Shown here piece by piece: positions 53,029 to 64,000 of a stretch of 64,000 nucleotides of DNA (positions within the stretch are counted from its first letter, which is position 1; each line of letters opens with the position of its first letter). The stretch covers positions 2,294,001-2,358,000 of the forward strand of contig NZ_CP032744.1 of NCBI RefSeq assembly GCF_003641145.1, read 5' to 3'. Under the pieces are notes generated by a model. It saw only the letters and a list, made by a program, of their open reading frames with translations, was not told the origin of the DNA and did no database searches. The DNA comes from Lactiplantibacillus paraplantarum (GTDB taxonomy: Bacteria > Bacillota > Bacilli > Lactobacillales > Lactobacillaceae). The position numbers were made by a program, and so were the translations under genes.

Positions 53029-53742
53029 TTAGTTACTCCATTCTGTCATAATATCGCGATACGCTTGAACCGGATCAGCGGCCTGCGTAATTGGCCGCCC
53101 GATGACGAGACCGTTGCTCCCAGCCTTAGCAGCGGCAGCCGGTGTCATCACCCGTTGCTGGTCATCTGACTGCGCCGACGCTGGCCGAATTCCCGGCGTA
53201 ATTCCGAGAAAATCAGCACCGACGGCCGTATGAATCGCCTGAACTTCTTGGGCGGAACAAATGACGCCATCACAGTCACTCGCCCGTGATAGTTTGGCAT
53301 AATGCACGACACTCGCCCGCACCGTCCCCATGATCTGCTGGTCCTGATTCAAAATAGCTTGATTAGTCGAAGTTAACTGCGTAATCGCTAATAACTTGGG
53401 AGCAGTAACCCCAGCGGCCGTTGCGCCTGCGACCAATCCTCGTTTGGCGGCTGAAAGCATCACGTGCCCACCCGCAGCGTGAACCGTCGTATAAGTTACC
53501 CCTAACTGCCCAATCACCCGCATTGCGGCTTCGACAGTATTGGGAATATCATGTAGTTTCAAGTCTAAGAAAACCGCGTGGCCGCGCGCTTGCACTTCCG
53601 TCACAATACTCGGTCCCGCCGCGTAAAATAACTCCATGCCGATTTTGACAGTGACATGTAAATCAGCCGGAAATTGGTCTAAAAAAGCTAAGGCCCGTTC
53701 GGCGGTGGGAAAATCTAACGCAATGATAATTGGTCGCTTCAT
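53029..53742 (-). CDS. pyrF: Orotidine 5'-phosphate decarboxylase
   Basis: The 237-residue cytosolic TIM-barrel enzyme removes CO2 from OMP to give UMP. Motifs: PIIIALDFPTAERALAFLDQ (about residues 4-23), VKIGMELFYAAGP (about 32-44), and the catalytic VFLDLKLHDIPNTVEAAMR (about 57-75) with the Asp-Lys-Asp set. TPGIRPASAQSDDQQRVMTP is the phosphate-loop region. The ATG at 53742 lies seven bases after GGAGG and overlaps the pyrD stop by four bases (ATGA); a longer frame upstream has no support. Confidence 0.96.
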   Translation of the reverse strand: MKRPIIIALDFPTAERALAFLDQFPADLHVTVKIGMELFYAAGPSIVTEVQARGHAVFLDLKLHDIPNTVEAAMRVIGQLGVTYTTVHAAGGHVMLSAAKRGLVAGATAAGVTAPKLLAITQLTSTNQAILNQDQQIMGTVRASVVHYAKLSRASDCDGVICSAQEVQAIHTAVGADFLGITPGIRPASAQSDDQQRVMTPAAAAKAGSNGLVIGRPITQAADPVQAYRDIMTEWSN

Positions 53743-54656
53743 CCTTGGACCTCCTGAATCAACGCTTGCAAGCTGGTGATCCCGTACTGATCCATCGCCG
53801 CCGGTAAGCCAGCAATAATGTCGGTACAAGCAGTCGGGTGACCATACGTTGCGGCCCCAACTTGAACAGCATTTGCACCAGCCAGGTAAAATTCCAACAC
53901 ATCAGCCGGCGTGAACACGCCACCAACGCCAATAATCGGCAACTTGGTATGTTGACGCACGTCATGGATCATCCGAACCGCAAGTGGATGAATGACTTTT
54001 CCAGATAAACCGCCCGTACCATGCGCTAAGATCGGTTGACGTGTGGCTAAATCGATGCCCATACCCGTTAACGTGTTAATCATCGTCAGTCCAGCCGCTC
54101 CACCAGCTTCGGCAGCGAGTGCAATTGGGACAATATCAGTGACATTCGGGGTCAGCTTCATGAAAACTGGTTTATCGACCGCGGTAACAATCGCCTTAGT
54201 CAACGCCGTTACCGTCGCTGGATCAGTTCCAAAGGCTAGGCCGCCATGGTCGACGTTTGGACATGAAATATTGATTTCCAATAATTTGACGTTAGGTGCC
54301 GCCGCCATTTTTCGTGCGACTGCCACGTATTCATCAAAGCTCGCCCCCGCGACACTCCCAATAATCGGTAAATCCGGATAATGAGTCGCTAACCACGGTA
54401 ATTTATCGGCCAGCACATTGTCAATTCCGGGATTCTTGAGTCCAATTGCATTGAGCCACCCCGCGGTTGTTTCCGCGGTCGTTGGTCGTGGGTTGCCCGC
54501 TTTCGGTTCGGCGGTGGTCGACTTGATGACCAAGCCCCCCAGCGCACTCAGGTCCAACTGTTGAGCCATCTGTTGACCATATGCCGCCGTACCACTAGCC
54601 GGCATAACCGGATTTTTGAACGTGACACCGGCTAAATTTACTGTTAATCGTCCCAT
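53739..54656 (-). CDS. pyrD: Dihydroorotate dehydrogenase, class 1 (1B-like), catalytic subunit
   Basis: The 305-residue FMN enzyme oxidises dihydroorotate to orotate. Motifs: FKNPVMPASGTAAYG (about residues 12-26), LLEINISCPNVDHGGLAFG with the catalytic Cys (about 124-142), and PIIGVGGVFTPADVLEFYLA (about 237-256). Cys instead of Ser as base marks class 1, and the overall sequence looks 1B. Class 1B normally needs PyrK (FAD/[2Fe-2S]), but no pyrK is found in the operon; the electron acceptor is thus unclear. The gene lies 42 bases behind pyrAB. Confidence 0.93.
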   Translation of the reverse strand: MGRLTVNLAGVTFKNPVMPASGTAAYGQQMAQQLDLSALGGLVIKSTTAEPKAGNPRPTTAETTAGWLNAIGLKNPGIDNVLADKLPWLATHYPDLPIIGSVAGASFDEYVAVARKMAAAPNVKLLEINISCPNVDHGGLAFGTDPATVTALTKAIVTAVDKPVFMKLTPNVTDIVPIALAAEAGGAAGLTMINTLTGMGIDLATRQPILAHGTGGLSGKVIHPLAVRMIHDVRQHTKLPIIGVGGVFTPADVLEFYLAGANAVQVGAATYGHPTACTDIIAGLPAAMDQYGITSLQALIQEVQG

Positions 54657-54698
54657 CGTTTTCCTCCTATGATCAAGCTTATCGGCGGGTGTCCTGAT

Positions 54699-57600
54699 TT
54701 AGAGCGCCTGTGTTACAAATGATTGTGATTCTCGTACTTGCAAAATTGCCGCGACCGTATCTAAGGCCGTAAACAATGGAATACCGTGCATAATTGACGT
54801 GTTTCGAATCAGGGTACCATCATTTTCAGCCTGTTCTTCATCTGAAACCGTATTAATGACGACTTGAACTTCGCCAGCTTCCATGCGATGCAGTAAATCA
54901 TGCTCGCCACTATCGATTTTGTCGACGGTCGTAACGGGTAACCCGTGTGTGGTCAGAGCAGTCGCCGTTCCCCGAGTCGCTAGCAATTGGTAGCCCAACG
55001 CATGGAACCGCTTGGCTAACGCCACTGTTTCTGGCTTGTCTTCATCCCGGACTGTCAAAAGTACGTTACCATGGCTCGGCACGTGTAGTTTAGCCGCTTC
55101 AAAGGCTTTGTAAAGCGCCTTTGCCATCGTGACATCGCTGCCCATGACTTCACCCGTTGACTTCATTTCTGGTCCCAACAAACTATCCACACGATTCAAC
55201 TTTGAAAATGAAAAGACCGGCGCTTTGACGTGTACTAAGGGACCCGGTGTGACCAAGCCAGTCTGATAGCCTTGTTCAGCCAATGACTGGCCAAGGATTG
55301 CCCGAGTCGCAACTTGAGCCATCGGAATGTTCGTGACCTTGCTTAAGAATGGCACTGTCCGGCTCGCGCGCGGATTGACTTCAATCACATACACTTGGTC
55401 GTCGTGGATTACGAATTGAATGTTCATCATCCCGACACAGTTGAGTGCAATGGCTAATTTTTCAGTATAATCCACAATTTGTGCTTGGACCGCCGCCGAA
55501 AGTGACTGCGGCGGATAAACGGCCATCGAATCGCCAGAATGGACCCCCGCCCGTTCGATGTGCTCCATAATTCCCGGGATCAAGACTGTTTGACCGTCAC
55601 AAATGGCATCAACTTCACATTCTTTCCCGACCAAATAACTATCGACTAAAACGGGGTGGTCATGCGACACCTTGACCGCGTTATGCATGTAATAGTCTAA
55701 GTCGGCCCGCTTCTTGACAATTTCCATCGCCCGGCCACCAAGGACATAACTGGGCCGAACAAGGACGGGATAGCCCAACTTATCCGCAATAGCTAGCGCG
55801 GTTGCTTCATCACTTGCCGTATCACCAGCCGGTTGTGGAATGGCTAAAGCTTTGATGACCTTATCAAATTCGTCACGGTCTTCCGCCCGGTTGACATCCG
55901 CCACACTCGTCCCCAAGATTTTGATACCATGGTCAGCTAATGGTTTTGCTAAGTTAATCGCTGTTTGACCACCAAATTGCACAATCACGCCCACTGGTTT
56001 TTCGAGTTCGATCACGTTTAAGACGTCTTCAATCGTCAGTGGCTCGAAATACAATTTGTCTGATACTGAGAAATCAGTCGAGACGGTTTCCGGATTACTA
56101 TTCATGATAATCGCTTCATAGCCAGCTTTTTGGATGGCTTTAACGGAGTGAACGGTGGCATAGTCGAATTCCACCCCTTGTCCAATGCGAATCGGCCCTG
56201 ACCCTAACACTAAAACGGATGGGCGTTTCGTAACGATACTCTCATTTTCAAACTCATAAGTGCCGTAGTAATAAGGTGTCTCCGAGGCAAACTCACCGGC
56301 ACAAGTATCGACCATCTTATAAACGGGCGCTAATTTGTGCGCTAAGCGGAAGTCGCGAACCTGGTCGATCGTTTCGTGCCAATAGTCAGCTACCGTTTGA
56401 TCGGCGAAGCCATTGCGTTTAGCGACAGTTAGTGTCTCTAAGTCATCCGTATGGGTACGCAAGGCTTGTTCGATTTCAATAATGTGTAATAGCTTATCCA
56501 GGAAGAACACGTTGATCTTGGTGAGTTCGGCTAATTCATCAATCGGGTAACCGCGGCGAATTGCTTCCGTTAAGTAGAATAACCGATCATCCTGCGCATG
56601 AATGAGCTTATCGCTAAGTACATCATCGTCAACACTGCGCAAAGCGGGTTCTTCAACGTGGTGCACCCCAATTTCTAGTGATCGGACCGCCTTTAGTGTG
56701 GCTTCTTCAATATTACGCCCAATCGCCATGACTTCCCCGGTTGCCTTCATCTGAGTGCCCAAACGACGATCAGCATGGGTGAACTTATCAAACGGCCAGC
56801 GAGGAATCTTGCAAACCACGTAGTCCAACGCTGGCTCAAATTCAGCGTAAGTGGTGCCCGTCACCGGATTTTTAATTTCATCCAAATGCAAGCCGACTGC
56901 AATCTTGGCAGCCATCTTAGCAATTGGGTAACCAGTCGCTTTAGAGGCTAACGCTGATGAGCGACTGACCCGTGGATTTACTTCAATAATATAGTAGTTA
57001 AAACTATTCGGATCGAGAGCCAACTGAACGTTACAGCCCCCCTCAATCTTCAACGCCCGAATAATCTTCAAAGCAGCATCCCGTAATAATTGCACTTCGC
57101 GATCGGCTAACGTTTGAACGGGTGCATAGACGATTGAATCACCAGTATGAATGCCCACGGGGTCAAAATTTTCCATATTGCAGACGACCATCGCATTATC
57201 GGCAGCGTCACGCATAACTTCAAACTCAATTTCTTTGTAACCGGCAATGCTTTGTTCGATCAGAACTTGGGTCACTGGTGACAACGCCAACCCATTTTCA
57301 GTAATGTCGTGTAACTGTTGGGGCGTCTCCGCAATCCCGCCGCCAGTCCCCCCCATCGTAAAGGCTGGTCGCACGATGACCGGATAACCAGCTTGCTCAG
57401 CGAAAGCCAAAGCCTCGTCAACCGTCCGCGCAATCCCAGAAGCTGGCACGGGTTCGCCCAATTCTTCCATGAGTGCCTTAAACTGTTCCCGGTCTTCCGC
57501 TTGATCAATTGCGCTGAGCTTCGTCCCTAACAGTTCAATGTGCAACTCATCGAGAATACCTGATTTGGATAATTCCATCGCCATATTCAAGCCCTGTTGG

Positions 57601-57875
57601 CCGCCTAAAGTTGGTAAAATCGCATCGGGATGTTCTTTACGCAAAATCTGTGAGACAAATTCAAGTGTGATTGGTTCCAAGTAGACCTGATCTGCAATTT
57701 CTTTGTCCGTCATAATCGTTGCGGGATTAGAATTGACCAAGACCACTTCATAATCGAGTTCTTTTAATGCCAGGCAGGCTTGCGTCCCAGAATAATCAAA
57801 TTCTGCGGCCTGACCAATAATAATTGGCCCTGAACCAATTACCATGATTTTATGAATATCTGTCCGTTTAGGCAT
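54699..57875 (-). CDS. carB: Carbamoyl-phosphate synthase, large subunit (pyrimidine-type)
   Basis: The 1058-residue synthetase makes carbamoyl phosphate from ammonia, bicarbonate and two ATP. It has two ATP-grasp halves: [20 protein letters not shown] near residue 11 and [19 protein letters not shown] near 561, each followed by [11 protein letters not shown] or [11 protein letters not shown] and by [17 protein letters not shown] or [17 protein letters not shown]. The last 140 residues are the MGS-like allosteric domain. Also called pyrAB. The ATG overlaps the end of carA by eight bases. As in B. subtilis, the operon location and PyrR control mark it as the pyrimidine-dedicated form. Confidence 0.96.
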   Translation of the reverse strand: MPKRTDIHKIMVIGSGPIIIGQAAEFDYSGTQACLALKELDYEVVLVNSNPATIMTDKEIADQVYLEPITLEFVSQILRKEHPDAILPTLGGQQGLNMAMELSKSGILDELHIELLGTKLSAIDQAEDREQFKALMEELGEPVPASGIARTVDEALAFAEQAGYPVIVRPAFTMGGTGGGIAETPQQLHDITENGLALSPVTQVLIEQSIAGYKEIEFEVMRDAADNAMVVCNMENFDPVGIHTGDSIVYAPVQTLADREVQLLRDAALKIIRALKIEGGCNVQLALDPNSFNYYIIEVNPRVSRSSALASKATGYPIAKMAAKIAVGLHLDEIKNPVTGTTYAEFEPALDYVVCKIPRWPFDKFTHADRRLGTQMKATGEVMAIGRNIEEATLKAVRSLEIGVHHVEEPALRSVDDDVLSDKLIHAQDDRLFYLTEAIRRGYPIDELAELTKINVFFLDKLLHIIEIEQALRTHTDDLETLTVAKRNGFADQTVADYWHETIDQVRDFRLAHKLAPVYKMVDTCAGEFASETPYYYGTYEFENESIVTKRPSVLVLGSGPIRIGQGVEFDYATVHSVKAIQKAGYEAIIMNSNPETVSTDFSVSDKLYFEPLTIEDVLNVIELEKPVGVIVQFGGQTAINLAKPLADHGIKILGTSVADVNRAEDRDEFDKVIKALAIPQPAGDTASDEATALAIADKLGYPVLVRPSYVLGGRAMEIVKKRADLDYYMHNAVKVSHDHPVLVDSYLVGKECEVDAICDGQTVLIPGIMEHIERAGVHSGDSMAVYPPQSLSAAVQAQIVDYTEKLAIALNCVGMMNIQFVIHDDQVYVIEVNPRASRTVPFLSKVTNIPMAQVATRAILGQSLAEQGYQTGLVTPGPLVHVKAPVFSFSKLNRVDSLLGPEMKSTGEVMGSDVTMAKALYKAFEAAKLHVPSHGNVLLTVRDEDKPETVALAKRFHALGYQLLATRGTATALTTHGLPVTTVDKIDSGEHDLLHRMEAGEVQVVINTVSDEEQAENDGTLIRNTSIMHGIPLFTALDTVAAILQVRESQSFVTQAL

Positions 57876-58962
57876 TGAATTGGCTTCCTTTCTGGGTGGC
57901 TTGATTAGCGGCCATCAAATCAATAAATTCGTCAAAAATATGATCAGCATCGTGAGGACCTGGCGCTGCGTCCGGATGATATTGCACGGAAAAGGCCGCG
58001 TAGTCGCGATGCCGTAAGCCTTCCACGGTACCATCATTAATCTCCTCATGGGTGATTAACAAGTCAGTCTGCGCTAATGAATCCCGGTCCACCGCGTAAC
58101 CATGGTTTTGCGACGTAAAATCAATCCGCCCAGTTGCAATCTCACGAACGGGATGATTAAAACCACGATGTCCGAACTTCATCTTGAACGTGTCCGCACC
58201 GTTTGCTAGCGCAAAAAGTTGATGTCCGAGACAAATTCCAAATAGCGGCACATGTTTTTCCACTTCTCTGATCATCTCTAAGGCTCCCGGAACATCTTTG
58301 GGATCACCAGGGCCGTTCGTCAACATCACACCATCCGGATTCAAAGCCATGATTTCACTGGCCGTGGTATTGTACGGCAACACCGTCAAGTTACATTGAC
58401 GCTTTGCTAGTTCGCGTAAAATCGAATGCTTCAAACCAAAGTCGACGACGACCACGTTAGGACCTGTCGCTGGGTTGGGATAGGCGTTATTCGTTGAACT
58501 CTGAGCAACAACCGCCCGATTTAATTCCGTGACTTTGAGCCGGTCAACCGTATCCGGTAAGACGTTATCGACGATGGTGGCCTTCATTGCACCCTTCGTG
58601 CGGATATGTTTAGTGACCGCCCGCGTATCAATATCCATAATGCCAGGAATCGCATTTTGTTTTAGATAATCGTCCAACGACTGAGCGTTACGCCAATTAC
58701 TGGCTCGCCGGGCAACTTCGTGAACAACAACGCCCTTACAAGTTGGTTTGATTGACTCATGGTCATCCCGATTAATGCCGTAATTTCCAATCAAAGGATA
58801 CGTAAACATCAAGATTTCACCATTATAAGACTGGTCTGTGATTGACTCTTGATAACCACTCATGCCGGTATTAAAGACTAATTCACCAACCGTGGCCGTT
58901 GTCGCACCAAACCCCGTGCCGGGGTAAATCGTACCATCTTCAAGTACTAAGTATCGTTTCAT
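57868..58962 (-). CDS. carA: Carbamoyl-phosphate synthase, small (glutaminase) subunit
   Basis: The 364-residue subunit hydrolyses glutamine and passes ammonia to CarB. The N-terminal domain shows [20 protein letters not shown], then [12 protein letters not shown]. The class I amidotransferase domain has [24 protein letters not shown], the nucleophile Cys in [15 protein letters not shown] (about residues 240-254) and the His in [14 protein letters not shown]. Also called pyrAA. Four-base overlap with pyrC upstream and eight-base overlap with carB downstream indicate coupled translation. Confidence 0.96.
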   Translation of the reverse strand: MKRYLVLEDGTIYPGTGFGATTATVGELVFNTGMSGYQESITDQSYNGEILMFTYPLIGNYGINRDDHESIKPTCKGVVVHEVARRASNWRNAQSLDDYLKQNAIPGIMDIDTRAVTKHIRTKGAMKATIVDNVLPDTVDRLKVTELNRAVVAQSSTNNAYPNPATGPNVVVVDFGLKHSILRELAKRQCNLTVLPYNTTASEIMALNPDGVMLTNGPGDPKDVPGALEMIREVEKHVPLFGICLGHQLFALANGADTFKMKFGHRGFNHPVREIATGRIDFTSQNHGYAVDRDSLAQTDLLITHEEINDGTVEGLRHRDYAAFSVQYHPDAAPGPHDADHIFDEFIDLMAANQATQKGSQFNA

Positions 58963-60251
58963 GCTTGCGTTTCCTTTCCATATGCCAACTTACCGTCAAC
59001 TAGTGTCATTAAGACGTTGCCATAAACGGGCCAACCGATAAACGGGGAGTTGTGCCCCTTCGATAACATGGTGGCCGCTTCGATTTCATATTGATGATCT
59101 AAATCAATAATGGTTAGATCAGCCGGTGCCCCCACTGCCAACCGGCCAGCTGTATTTAAGCCAAATAGTTCGGCTGGGCGCGTGCTCATCAGTTCAATTA
59201 AACGACCGAGCGTCAGTAACCGGGTCTTGACCAGCGCCGTATATAGCGTGGCAAAGGCCGTCTCAATCCCGGTAATCCCGAAGGCGGCCGTCTTCATGCT
59301 GCCCTGTTTTTCGGCATCAGTATGCGGCGCATGGTCCGTCGCAATCATATCGATCGTGCCATCCAATAATCCCGCAACTAACGCTGCGCGATCCTTGGCT
59401 GAACGCAACGGTGGATTCATCTTTAGCATCGGGTTATCCATCGTAATATCTTCATCACAAAGGAGTAAATGATGGGGCGATACTTCACAAGTCACGTTGA
59501 TGCCAGCTGCTTTCGCATTACGAATCACGCGTAAACTTTCCGCCGTTGAGACGTGACAAACATGGTAGTGAACCCCACTCGCTTCTGCTAACATGACATC
59601 ACGGGCCACTTGGGCCGCTTCTGAAACATTATTGATACCAGGCAATCCCAGCCGGTCAGCAACGGGCCCCGCGTTCATCACGCCATGGTGATAAAGCGAA
59701 TCATCCTCAACGTGCGCCGCCAATGGCAACCCAACTTTAGCAGCGCCTTGCATGGCTGCAAACATGGTTCCGGCCGTTTGAACACCGGAACCATCGTTAC
59801 TGACGGCAAAGGCCCCCGCCGCTTTGACACCTGCGAAGTCAACGAGCTGTTCACTAGTCCGGCCAGTTGTAATGCTGGCATATTGCGTGACGTGAACATG
59901 CGCTTCCTGCTGATTACGCGCCACCATCGTCGCGACCCGCTCAGGTGTATCGGGTACCGGATCCACGTTAGGCATTGCTCCGACCGTTGTGAAACCGCCG
60001 TGCGCCGCAGCTAACGTTCCGGTCGCAATCGTTTCCTTCGCCGTTTGGCCTGGATCGCGTAAATGAACGTGCACGTCGACAAAGCCCGGACTAACAAAGT
60101 GCTGATCGGCACAAATGACGTGATCCGCCGGTCCAAACTGCTCGTGTAGTTGATGCCCAATCGCCTTAATTCGGCCCTCGGCAATCAGGATATCCGTTGT
60201 TTGTAATTGCCCAGCTTGCCACACTTGCGCATTCTTAATTAATGTTGTCAT
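58959..60251 (-). CDS. pyrC: Dihydroorotase
   Basis: The 430-residue cytosolic zinc amidohydrolase closes carbamoyl aspartate to dihydroorotate. Motifs: the metal-binding [17 protein letters not shown] (about residues 58-74), [14 protein letters not shown] with a metal His (about 230-243), and [16 protein letters not shown] with the catalytic Asp (about 301-316). It is the long type I (PyrC of Gram-positives) form. The ATG lies three bases behind the pyrB stop, after a GGAGGTTTAACGC site, and the stop overlaps carA by four bases. Confidence 0.96.
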   Translation of the reverse strand: MTTLIKNAQVWQAGQLQTTDILIAEGRIKAIGHQLHEQFGPADHVICADQHFVSPGFVDVHVHLRDPGQTAKETIATGTLAAAHGGFTTVGAMPNVDPVPDTPERVATMVARNQQEAHVHVTQYASITTGRTSEQLVDFAGVKAAGAFAVSNDGSGVQTAGTMFAAMQGAAKVGLPLAAHVEDDSLYHHGVMNAGPVADRLGLPGINNVSEAAQVARDVMLAEASGVHYHVCHVSTAESLRVIRNAKAAGINVTCEVSPHHLLLCDEDITMDNPMLKMNPPLRSAKDRAALVAGLLDGTIDMIATDHAPHTDAEKQGSMKTAAFGITGIETAFATLYTALVKTRLLTLGRLIELMSTRPAELFGLNTAGRLAVGAPADLTIIDLDHQYEIEAATMLSKGHNSPFIGWPVYGNVLMTLVDGKLAYGKETQA

Positions 60252-60254
60252 GCG

Positions 60255-61190
60255 TTAAACCTCCACTTGAGTTGCTGAAATTAACCCTTGATGAGCGAGG
60301 ACGCTCGCCACCATTGCCATCCGAATATAAACACCATTCGTCATCTGCTGAAAAATTCGTGATTGCGGCGCTTCAACTAAGTCACTTGCTAATTCAACAC
60401 CCCGATTAACCGGTGCCGGATGCATGATGATGGCCTGCTTAGGCATTCGTGCGGCGCGTTCAGCTGTTAGCCCATACTGTTGATGATAGGCAGACGCATC
60501 GAAGGCCTGATTGTTCACTTGCGATAATCGTTCGTGTTGGACCCGTAATAACATCATGACGTCCATCGTTGCGACTAACTGGTCCATCGTCTGATATTCG
60601 CCGTATGCTTCAAAGTCACGGCCATACCATTCCTTCGGGCCACCAAAGTAGACCTTAGCCCCTAACTGTGTCAATAACGCCATATTAGAACGTGCCACCC
60701 GCGAATGCGCTAAATCACCCACAATAGCAATTTTCAGACCATCGAAATGCCCAAATTCTTCATAAATCGTTAACATATCTAGTAACGATTGTGACGGATG
60801 CTGCCCACTCCCATCACCGGCATTGATTAGGCTCATATCAAAGCCAGCTTCAAGTAACGGTTGATAATAACGATCGCGTGGATGCCGAATTACAGCTAAA
60901 TTAACCCCAATCGCCTGAATCGTTTTCAACGTGTCCAACAAACTTTCACCCTTAGTTACTGAACTGGTCTTCGGATCAAACGGAATAACTTGTAAGCCTA
61001 GCCGCCGTTCAGCCATTTCAAAACTTGTATGTGTGCGGGTACTATTCTCAAAAAATAAGTTCATCGCAAACGTTGGCTGTGACAGTTGCACCGTTTTACC
61101 ATTCTTAAAGGCCTGCGCCAACTTCAGGTAGGCCATCACGTCTTGATTACTGAATTGTTCAACACTAACTAGGTTTTGACTCGTTTTCAT
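60255..61190 (-). CDS. pyrB: Aspartate carbamoyltransferase, catalytic chain
   Basis: The 311-residue cytosolic enzyme joins carbamoyl phosphate and aspartate. Motifs: [20 protein letters not shown] (about residues 49-68) with the carbamoyl-phosphate loop [19 protein letters not shown] (about 100-114), [20 protein letters not shown] (about 124-143) and [18 protein letters not shown] (about 261-278). No pyrI regulatory chain is present, as usual in Gram-positives. I place the start at the ATG 61190; AAAGGAG is 12 bases upstream, a little far. It follows the second PyrR attenuator. Confidence 0.96.
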   Translation of the reverse strand: MKTSQNLVSVEQFSNQDVMAYLKLAQAFKNGKTVQLSQPTFAMNLFFENSTRTHTSFEMAERRLGLQVIPFDPKTSSVTKGESLLDTLKTIQAIGVNLAVIRHPRDRYYQPLLEAGFDMSLINAGDGSGQHPSQSLLDMLTIYEEFGHFDGLKIAIVGDLAHSRVARSNMALLTQLGAKVYFGGPKEWYGRDFEAYGEYQTMDQLVATMDVMMLLRVQHERLSQVNNQAFDASAYHQQYGLTAERAARMPKQAIIMHPAPVNRGVELASDLVEAPQSRIFQQMTNGVYIRMAMVASVLAHQGLISATQVEV

Positions 61191-61215
61191 GGCTATCGCC
61201 GTCTCCTTTGTGTAC

Positions 61216-61307
61216 AAAAAAGTCTAGCTTCCGCAAAATGTTTGCAAAGAGGCTAGACTCCGATTAAGTGGTCACGCATGACCAAACCGTTTCGTTCCTC
61301 TCTGGAA
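61216..61307 (-). promoter_or_regulatory. PyrR attenuator between pyrR and pyrB
   Basis: Minus-strand RNA carries the PyrR-binding loop TTCCAGAGAGGAACGAAACG (61287-61306), then a terminator with arms GAGTCTAGCCTC and GGAAGCTAGACT followed by TTTTTTG (61216-61260). With UMP or UTP bound, PyrR stabilises the anti-antiterminator, so the terminator forms and the structural genes are shut off. This is the classical pyr mechanism of B. subtilis and L. plantarum. Confidence 0.9.
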
Positions 61308-61334
61308 ACAATTAAATGGTTTTATTCAATTAAA

Positions 61335-61904
<570 letters not shown>

Positions 61905-61924
61905 TCACCTTAACCTGCGGGTTG

Positions 61925-62002
61925 AAAAAAAGGGCCGTCCCGTTTTCCTGTGAAAAGCGTGGGCGACCCTAACATGACCGTTCCCCTTGTTAGCCTCACA
62001 GG
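61925..62002 (-). promoter_or_regulatory. PyrR attenuator in the leader of pyrR
   Basis: Minus-strand RNA has the PyrR loop CCTGTGAGGCTAACAAGG (61985-62002), then a GC-rich terminator hairpin followed by seven T residues (61925-61969). The terminator loop contains TCACAGG, which is complementary to CCTGTGA in the PyrR loop and would form the antiterminator. So pyrR is itself autoregulated. Confidence 0.9.
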
Positions 62003-62034
62003 ACTAAGTTAAAGGTGCTTGTTTAATTGGACTA

Positions 62035-62063
62035 AGTGTAACGAACTCCACCACGACTGTCAA
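62035..62063 (-). promoter_or_regulatory. pyr operon promoter
   Basis: Consensus TTGACA (62058-62063), a 17-base spacer and TACACT (62035-62040) on the minus strand. Start is predicted near 62028, about 25 bases before the first PyrR loop. The strong promoter fits control by attenuation rather than initiation. Confidence 0.88.
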
Positions 62064-62127
62064 GGGTTAATCAACCCGAGTACATTAATTATCTGATGAC
62101 TTTGAGCGTTGATCATTAATATCGGTA

Positions 62128-62400
62128 TGTATCGTTGATAATACGGGCCAGTTAGCTGGATGCCTATTCATCAGCATGCGCGCGTCCTAGTCCGAGTTTT
62201 AGGCCGGATGCCAATTGCTAGAACCGAGCAGACCTCGATTTGAACTCCGCAGAACCCCCCTACGCAAATTCAAATATGCGTCTTCTGCTAGCCGGGAACA
62301 TCACCCCGACAAGCAATACTTTGCCCTTGAGCATGGTGTCACCCCCGCCCCGCCAGTCTCAAGCTTGCGAGGGGCGGGGGTGAAGCTAAGCATTGCCTAA
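62128..62400. other. GC-rich structured non-coding segment, unidentified
   Basis: Between the pyr promoter and the pucR gene the base composition jumps to GC-rich and hairpins accumulate. Perfect 13-bp arms TCACCCCCGCCCC / GGGGCGGGGGTGA lie at 62339-62351 and 62371-62383. A nested hairpin GCAGAA/TTCTGC (62249-62254, 62283-62288) encloses CGCA/TGCG (62263-62266, 62277-62280). No T tail follows either strand and no convincing reading frame exists (a 61-codon frame across it lacks a binding site). Could be a structured RNA, an old mobile-element end or a fold barrier. I cannot name it. Confidence 0.5.
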
Positions 62401-62641
62401 CCAACGGATTAATACGGTCTCGTTGGCGTAGCAAACACAGGCCGCAGAGGCGCCGAACACGTTTCGGTAGTATCGCCTAGAAGCCGTATCGTATGTTTAC
62501 ATTAACTCGTCTTTTTTCAGTGGTCTACGATGCTGGCTATTTTGAATAAGGATATAGCACGTTTGACCAACATTGAAATCTATTAACCCGTAACACTAAT
62601 TCGACACTTCATTTGTTTTTAATCTATTTTTCATTTAATTA

Positions 62642-62670
62642 TAGTCAAACTGCCAAATTATCGGTATACT
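62642..62670 (+). promoter_or_regulatory. Promoter of the pucR-like gene
   Basis: TAGTCA (62642-62647), 17-base spacer, TATACT (62665-62670). Start near 62677, giving a 30-base leader with AGGGGGA six bases before the ATG. Confidence 0.55.
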
Positions 62671-62706
62671 ACTTGTTAAAGATAACTAATTTTAGGGGGA
62701 CTTACC

Positions 62707-64000
62707 ATGCGTTTACAAACACTATTACAAACACCATCAATGCAACATATGCGGGTAATTGCGGGTGAACGCGGTCTCAAGCGCGAAATTAGTAATATTG
62801 GAATGATTGAATCACCCGACATCGCCAACTATCTCGCCAATGGTCAATTTTTGATTACAAATGGCTACCCATTTATTAATACGACAACGGACCCCTCGAC
62901 CTTAATCAAAGCAATGCACAATGCCAATTGTGCCGGCCTTGGCTTTAAGGATCATCGTTACGTTGACCATTTGCCCAAAAAGGTGCTCGCTTTAGCGGAT
63001 GAATTAGCCTTTCCAATTATTATCACACCCGGCGATGAGCTGATTTCTGAAACCATGCGTAAAATGTTAAGTATTATTTTAAAATCCCAGACTAATGAGC
63101 TTAGTCGGATCGTTACGGCTAACCAAGCACTTGCTGATTTGTTGTTAAAAGACCCAACTAATACAACCGTCTTGAATAAGTGTAGTGAGCTCATCCACCA
63201 CCCAATCTTTTTAATGGACAGTCATTTTCGCGTTGTCAGTGCCTCACAAGACCTGCCAATGACGCGTCACACTTTGACAGACTTTTTACGTAACCAGACC
63301 GATATCGACTATTTCAACCTTAATACCCGCGTCATCCTCCCCTACCAGACAACTGACTTAACCATCATGCCGCTGTTTTCAGCCTACAAAGAAAACAAGG
63401 CTTTTGTTGGCGTTCTAGACCTGGATCCAGCCAATTCAACCGATCAGATGCTCACACAAGTCGTCCTTAATACCCTAAGTTTCGTCAACAGCCGCGTAGA
63501 CATGTTGAACGAGTCAGCTTTCCGTAATCAAAGTGGCTTCTATCTGAATGTTATGGACGGCGGTATTTCTAATGAGCTCGTGAATAAGACGCTAAAGGCC
63601 CGCAACATTGATCCAAGTACCAAGTTCCACTGCGCAACTATTCTAGTGACCACTACTCATCAGGCATTACTAAGCAACCACCTTTTAGAGCAGGTGCAAC
63701 AACTCACACTATGGTTTATTAAAGAATACCAGGCTGCTGTCATTGTTTTTTCATTAAAACAGCAATTAGTCTTATTAATCAATGATCAACAAAACGCCCA
63801 ACACTTTTTAACGGCCCTCGTTCAATTTATTCAGCCTAAGTTAGACAAACAAGCCCGTTTGATTGCTGGTTACAGCTATTCGACATTACCCTTAACGGAA
63901 CTTGCGACTATTTATAATGAAGCCGCGGAAGCTTTAGCACTCAGCAAGAATAGCCCCCATGCGGTCACGATTTATCGGCCAAAATACGTTAAAGAATTGA
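62707..64000 (+). CDS. PucR-family transcriptional regulator, 5' part
   Basis: At least 431 codons, open to the window end. The ATG at 62707 follows AGGGGGA. The N-terminal PucR domain (PF07905-type) is seen in MRLQTLLQTPSMQHMRVIAG, IGMIESPDIANYLANGQFLI and GLGFKDHRYV with ELAFPIIITP (about residues 1-125). A middle GAF-like region (about 155-255) and a GGDEF-like fold near RLIAGYSYSTLPLTELATIY follow, ahead of the C-terminal helix-turn-helix that would lie beyond the window. Members often control purine or amine use. It is transcribed divergently from the pyr operon. Target unknown. Confidence 0.88.
   Translation, partial: MRLQTLLQTPSMQHMRVIAGERGLKREISNIGMIESPDIANYLANGQFLITNGYPFINTTTDPSTLIKAMHNANCAGLGFKDHRYVDHLPKKVLALADELAFPIIITPGDELISETMRKMLSIILKSQTNELSRIVTANQALADLLLKDPTNTTVLNKCSELIHHPIFLMDSHFRVVSASQDLPMTRHTLTDFLRNQTDIDYFNLNTRVILPYQTTDLTIMPLFSAYKENKAFVGVLDLDPANSTDQMLTQVVLNTLSFVNSRVDMLNESAFRNQSGFYLNVMDGGISNELVNKTLKARNIDPSTKFHCATILVTTTHQALLSNHLLEQVQQLTLWFIKEYQAAVIVFSLKQQLVLLINDQQNAQHFLTALVQFIQPKLDKQARLIAGYSYSTLPLTELATIYNEAAEALALSKNSPHAVTIYRPKYVKEL

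Noticed and set aside
62215..62400. 61-codon frame on the plus strand across the GC-rich hairpins
   Set aside because: No binding site, and it spans perfect inverted repeats; composition is explained by the structure.
62958..63194. 78-codon minus-strand frame
   Set aside because: Antisense shadow inside the pucR-like gene, without start signals.

Overview
The window looks like a stretch of chromosome from the Lactiplantibacillus plantarum group. This is judged from recognised proteins, not from a database search: a 788-residue phosphoketolase, an Acm2-type autolysin with an Ala/Ser/Thr-rich N-terminus and five C-terminal SH3 repeats, RexAB-type AddAB, and a pyrR-B-C-AA-AB-D-F-E operon with PyrR attenuators and no pyrK. 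Several genes use TTG or GTG starts behind good ribosome-binding sites. I see no tRNA, rRNA, CRISPR array, prophage or replication origin.

Layout. 1-0.8 kb: start of a sulfur amino acid PLP enzyme behind a T-box leader. 0.9-5.3 kb: small membrane or secreted proteins, a lone structured ncRNA candidate (2933-3136, minus), and a lipoate ligase operon. 5.4-10.3 kb: autolysin, universal stress protein, RluA-type pseudouridine synthase. 10.5-16.4 kb: glycosyltransferase, phosphoketolase, esterase and a GntR regulator; the regulator's putative operator recurs in front of the phosphoketolase promoter. 16.4-24 kb: YbaK-like deacylase, a membrane metalloprotease gene broken by one stop codon, HD hydrolase with an orphan LytTR regulator, small DUF genes, Hsp20, CorC/HlyC-like protein, NrdI-like flavoprotein. 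24-30 kb: a mobile-element scar. A Na+/H+ antiporter gene is split by an IS3-family element, which then suffered an exact 1422-bp tandem duplication, and an IS5-family element sits beside it. 30-43 kb: MFS transporter, MerR-controlled quinone reductase, glucose-6-phosphate dehydrogenase, a MocR regulator divergent from an aminotransferase-dapA pair, TauE permease divergent from a LysR regulator, SDR and GNAT enzymes. 43-52 kb: addBA, then a MerR/DMT permease operon. 52.4-62.1 kb: the pyrimidine operon. 62.1-64 kb: an unexplained GC-rich structured segment and a PucR-type regulator cut by the window end.

Most transcription units end in clear Rho-independent hairpins, so operon limits can be read well. 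The control layer is the richest part: T-box, two PyrR attenuators, two MerR promoters with 19-bp spacers and central dyads, a cre-like box on the phosphoketolase promoter, the shared GntR-type operator, an IS end hairpin that hides a ribosome-binding site, and two -1 frameshift heptamers. The least explained items are the ncRNA at 2933-3136 and the structured segment at 62.1-62.5 kb.
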